Assembly: GCA_020252865.1 (NCBI GenBank)
Contig: JADCCH010000127.1
Location: forward strand, 1-7,428
Length of the DNA: 7,428 bases
Reading direction: 5' to 3'
From: Methylobacterium sp.
GTDB taxonomy: Bacteria > Pseudomonadota > Alphaproteobacteria > Rhizobiales > Beijerinckiaceae
The notes below the pieces were generated by a model. The model was not told the origin of the DNA, searched no databases, and saw only the letters and a program-made list of their open reading frames with translations. A program made the translations under genes and the position numbers. Positions within the stretch are counted from its first letter, which is position 1; the number at the start of each line of letters is the position of its first letter. This document shows, piece after piece, positions 6,245-7,428 of this stretch.

Positions 6245-6499
6245 ATGAGCAAAGATACGATTCCTGATGCCGCCCTTGCACAGATCCCGTTCGAGGAGGC
6301 GATGCGCCAGCTCGAAACCATCGTCAGCCAGCTCGAGCGCGGCGAGGTGAGCCTTGAGGAATCGATCGGCCTCTACGAGCGCGGCGAAGCCCTGAAGAAG
6401 CGCTGCGAAACGCTGCTGCGGGAGGCCGAGATGCGCATCGAGAAGATCCAGTTCGGACCGGATGGCAAGCCCTCGGGCACAACGCCGCTGGATGGCTGA
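6245..6499 (+). CDS. xseB: Exodeoxyribonuclease VII small subunit
   Basis: An 84-residue protein that matches the XseB family in length and sequence. Several small subunits bind the large XseA subunit to form exonuclease VII, which degrades single-stranded DNA to oligonucleotides in mismatch and damage repair. The conserved core is [18 protein letters not shown] (residues 14-31), then [15 protein letters not shown] (33-47) and a helical tail, with a short flexible C-terminus. The ATG at 6245 fits the usual start. An in-frame reading from 6107 would add 46 residues coded by repeat DNA and is rejected. No clear Shine-Dalgarno sequence precedes the ATG, which is unusual here. xseA is not in the window; the gene stands alone between the repeat cluster and a convergent gene. 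Confidence 0.93.
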   Translation: MSKDTIPDAALAQIPFEEAMRQLETIVSQLERGEVSLEESIGLYERGEALKKRCETLLREAEMRIEKIQFGPDGKPSGTTPLDG

Positions 6500-6608
6500 G
6501 CGCGTCTTTCGTCATCCGGCGTTTTCATGCCGGGCCGGTTGGGCCGCCGACCGGTTCGATAGCGTGCCGGGCAAGACGGAATTCATCCCCTCGCCCGGCG
6601 CATGATCG
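6500..6608. other. Convergent spacer with small GC-rich hairpins
   Basis: The 109 bases between two converging genes contain no plausible reading frame. Two short perfect inverted repeats are visible: CCGGC (6516-6520) with GCCGG (6529-6533), and CCGGT (6535-6539) with ACCGG (6550-6554). Neither is followed by a T-run on either strand, so they are weak candidates for bidirectional transcript ends, perhaps with Rho. Confidence 0.35.
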
Positions 6609-6959
6609 TCAAGCCGCCTTCTGCGCCTCGAATTGCAGGAATGCGGTCATCGCATCCGCCGCATACATCAGCGAAGGCCCGCCGCCCATCTGCACGGCGA
6701 CGGCCAACACTTCCGCGAGTTCCTGCCGCGTCGCGCCGAGTTTCACCAACGCTTCGGCGTGGAAACCGAGGCAAGCATCGCAGCGGGCCGCCACGCCCAG
6801 GGCCATGGCAATGAATTCCTTGGTCTTCTTGTCAAGGGCGCCGTCCTTCATCGCTTCCTTGGTCAGTTGCGAGAAACCGGCCAGCGCGTCAGGCGCATCC
6901 TTGCGCAGTTCGCGCAGGCCGGCCGAGATATCGCGGGTGATGTCGGGATAGTTTTTCAT
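6609..6959 (-). CDS. Carboxymuconolactone decarboxylase-family protein, AhpD-like
   Basis: A 116-residue single-domain protein of the CMD/AhpD superfamily, an all-helical fold that usually forms trimers or hexamers. The redox motif CDAC (Cys60, Cys63) is followed by His67 and preceded by Glu48. The spacing E-x11-C-x2-C-x3-H equals that of the AhpD active site (E118, C130, C133, H137 in the mycobacterial enzyme, from memory). A thiol-disulfide or alkylhydroperoxidase-like activity is therefore more likely than ring-cleavage decarboxylation. The start ATG at 6957-6959 gives MKNYPDITRD; GGGAG lies ten bases upstream. An in-frame TTG at 6995 would add 12 residues of low plausibility. It is divergent from the rhodanese gene and shares with it the inverted repeat at 7003-7030, which suggests joint regulation and a role in thiol or sulfane-sulfur chemistry. 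Substrate unknown. Confidence 0.87.
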   Translation of the reverse strand: MKNYPDITRDISAGLRELRKDAPDALAGFSQLTKEAMKDGALDKKTKEFIAMALGVAARCDACLGFHAEALVKLGATRQELAEVLAVAVQMGGGPSLMYAADAMTAFLQFEAQKAA

Positions 6960-6980
6960 TGTCGGGAGGCTCCCATGCTC

Positions 6981-7009
6981 TTGCCAGAATCGCAATGGGA
7001 TCTTACATA
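6981..7009 (+). promoter_or_regulatory. Candidate promoter of the rhodanese gene
   Basis: TTGCCA (6981-6986), a 17-base spacer and TACATA (7004-7009) resemble a sigma-70-type promoter pointing to the rhodanese gene. The -10 box lies inside the inverted repeat at 7003-7030, so a bound repressor would block it. Matched by eye only. Confidence 0.35.
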
Positions 7010-7030
7010 TTCAGTAAATCGAATTTGTAA
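7003..7030. promoter_or_regulatory. Operator candidate with ATTC-N8-GAAT core, SqrR/BigR-like
   Basis: The sequence shows TTACATATTC (7003-7012), eight bases, then GAATTTGTAA (7021-7030): an inverted repeat with 10-base arms and a single mismatch, in an AT-rich island of otherwise GC-rich DNA. Its inner part is exactly ATTC-N8-GAAT, the form I recall for SqrR of Rhodobacter capsulatus, an ArsR-family repressor released by persulfides. It lies 43 bases from the start of the AhpD-like gene and 44 bases from that of the rhodanese gene, and overlaps the candidate promoters of both. One dimer site could control both genes. The regulator itself is not in the window; its identity is inferred. Confidence 0.6.
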
Positions 7031-7031
7031 A
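7004..7031 (-). promoter_or_regulatory. Candidate promoter of the AhpD-like gene
   Basis: On the minus strand TTTACA (7026-7031), a 16-base spacer and TATGTA (7004-7009) form a possible promoter. Its -10 box is the same six base pairs as that of the candidate plus-strand promoter, and the whole element falls within the inverted repeat. Matched by eye only. Confidence 0.3.
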
Positions 7032-7074
7032 GGCCGATGCTGGAAGAGCCAGGCCGCAAGAAACGGAGAAGGAC

Positions 7075-7428
7075 ATGCGTGAGATCGACGCCGCCACCGC
7101 CCTTGCCTGGGCGAAAGCCGGAACGGCCCGGATCATCGATGTGCGCGAGCCGGCGGAATTTGCCTCCGCCCATATCGCCGGCGCGCGTTCGATCCCGCTT
7201 GGCATGCTTGATCGTGTCGAGATCGCGCCAAGCGAGGACGAAAAGCTGGTGCTCGTCTGCGCCTCGGGCCGCCGCAGCGGCATGGCCTGCGAGCGGCTCG
7301 CCGCTCCAGGCCGTGAGGTCTATTCGCTCGCGGGTGGCATCGGCGCCTGGAAACAGGCCGGCGGGGCGATTGCAGAGGGCGCCCGTCAGGTTCTGCCGCT
7401 GGAGCGGCAGGTTCTGGCGATTGCCGGG
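7075..7428 (+). CDS. Rhodanese-domain sulfurtransferase (3' end outside window)
   Basis: The first 118 residues of a single-domain rhodanese, an enzyme family that carries sulfane sulfur as a persulfide on its active cysteine. Visible marks are IIDVREPAEF (20-29), AHIAGARSIPL (32-42), the active loop CASGRRS with Cys62 (62-68) and SLAGGIGAWKQAG (84-96). After the domain, LPLERQVLAIAG (107-118) resembles the start of the DUF2892 membrane segment found in YgaP-like proteins, so the full protein is probably membrane-anchored with two further helices beyond the window; this is inferred. GGAG (7065-7068) six bases before the ATG supports the start. Its divergence from an AhpD-like gene and the operator between them suggest regulation by sulfide or persulfide stress. 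Confidence 0.88.
   Translation, partial: MREIDAATALAWAKAGTARIIDVREPAEFASAHIAGARSIPLGMLDRVEIAPSEDEKLVLVCASGRRSGMACERLAAPGREVYSLAGGIGAWKQAGGAIAEGARQVLPLERQVLAIAG

Noticed and set aside
6956..6976. A six-codon open frame (MGASRQ) before the AhpD-like gene whose stop overlaps the start codon as ATGA, with a GGGAG/CTCCC palindrome.
   Set aside because: No convincing ribosome site precedes it, the palindrome has a one-base loop, and such short frames occur by chance.
1..7428. tRNA genes, CRISPR arrays, insertion sequences, toxin-antitoxin or defence genes.
   Set aside because: None seen: there are no regularly spaced direct repeats, no transposase-like products and no cloverleaf-like stretches in the short non-coding gaps.

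Overview
This 7.4-kb window is GC-rich chromosomal DNA from an alphaproteobacterium, most likely of the Hyphomicrobiales (Rhizobiales). The evidence is the gene string pyrC / ygfZ-HD hydrolase-tyrosine phosphatase-NadQ-type regulator, the alphaproteobacterial style of the proteins, and a palindromic intergenic repeat of a kind I recall from Bradyrhizobium-like genomes. No tRNA, rRNA, transposase or CRISPR array is visible. Most of the window is ordinary core genome, densely packed.

Left part (1-2906, minus strand), read in the direction of transcription: a dihydroorotase-family amidohydrolase (pyrC), a secreted PHB-depolymerase/LpqC-like esterase that is lower in GC than its neighbours, then an AzlC-type amino-acid exporter subunit cut by the window edge. 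The gaps are 37 and 5 bases, so this looks like one transcription unit. Centre (2984-6075, plus strand): ygfZ starts divergently from pyrC and is followed by a YfbR-like HD-domain nucleotidase, a Cys-based tyrosine phosphatase and a Nudix-derived winged-helix regulator of the COG4111/NadQ type. The last three are nearly fused (2-base and 0-base gaps), so nucleotide hydrolysis, dephosphorylation and NAD regulation are probably co-expressed.

Right part: 6076-6244 holds two tandem hairpin repeat units that share the same 8-base ends, then xseB (exonuclease VII small subunit). After a convergent spacer, an AhpD-like carboxymuconolactone-decarboxylase-family gene (minus) and a rhodanese gene (plus, cut by the window edge) are transcribed divergently.

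The best candidate for something new lies between those two genes. An AT-rich 28-base inverted repeat at 7003-7030 (10-base arms, one mismatch, 8-base spacer) sits the same distance from both start codons. Its core is ATTC-N8-GAAT, the form I recall for operators of the persulfide-sensing ArsR-family repressor SqrR. This predicts a small sulfide/persulfide-responsive module that pairs a rhodanese with a thiol peroxidase-like protein. Other points of interest are a Gln in place of the first metal-binding His of the dihydroorotase, the degenerate Nudix box of the regulator, and the modular repeat at 6078-6174.
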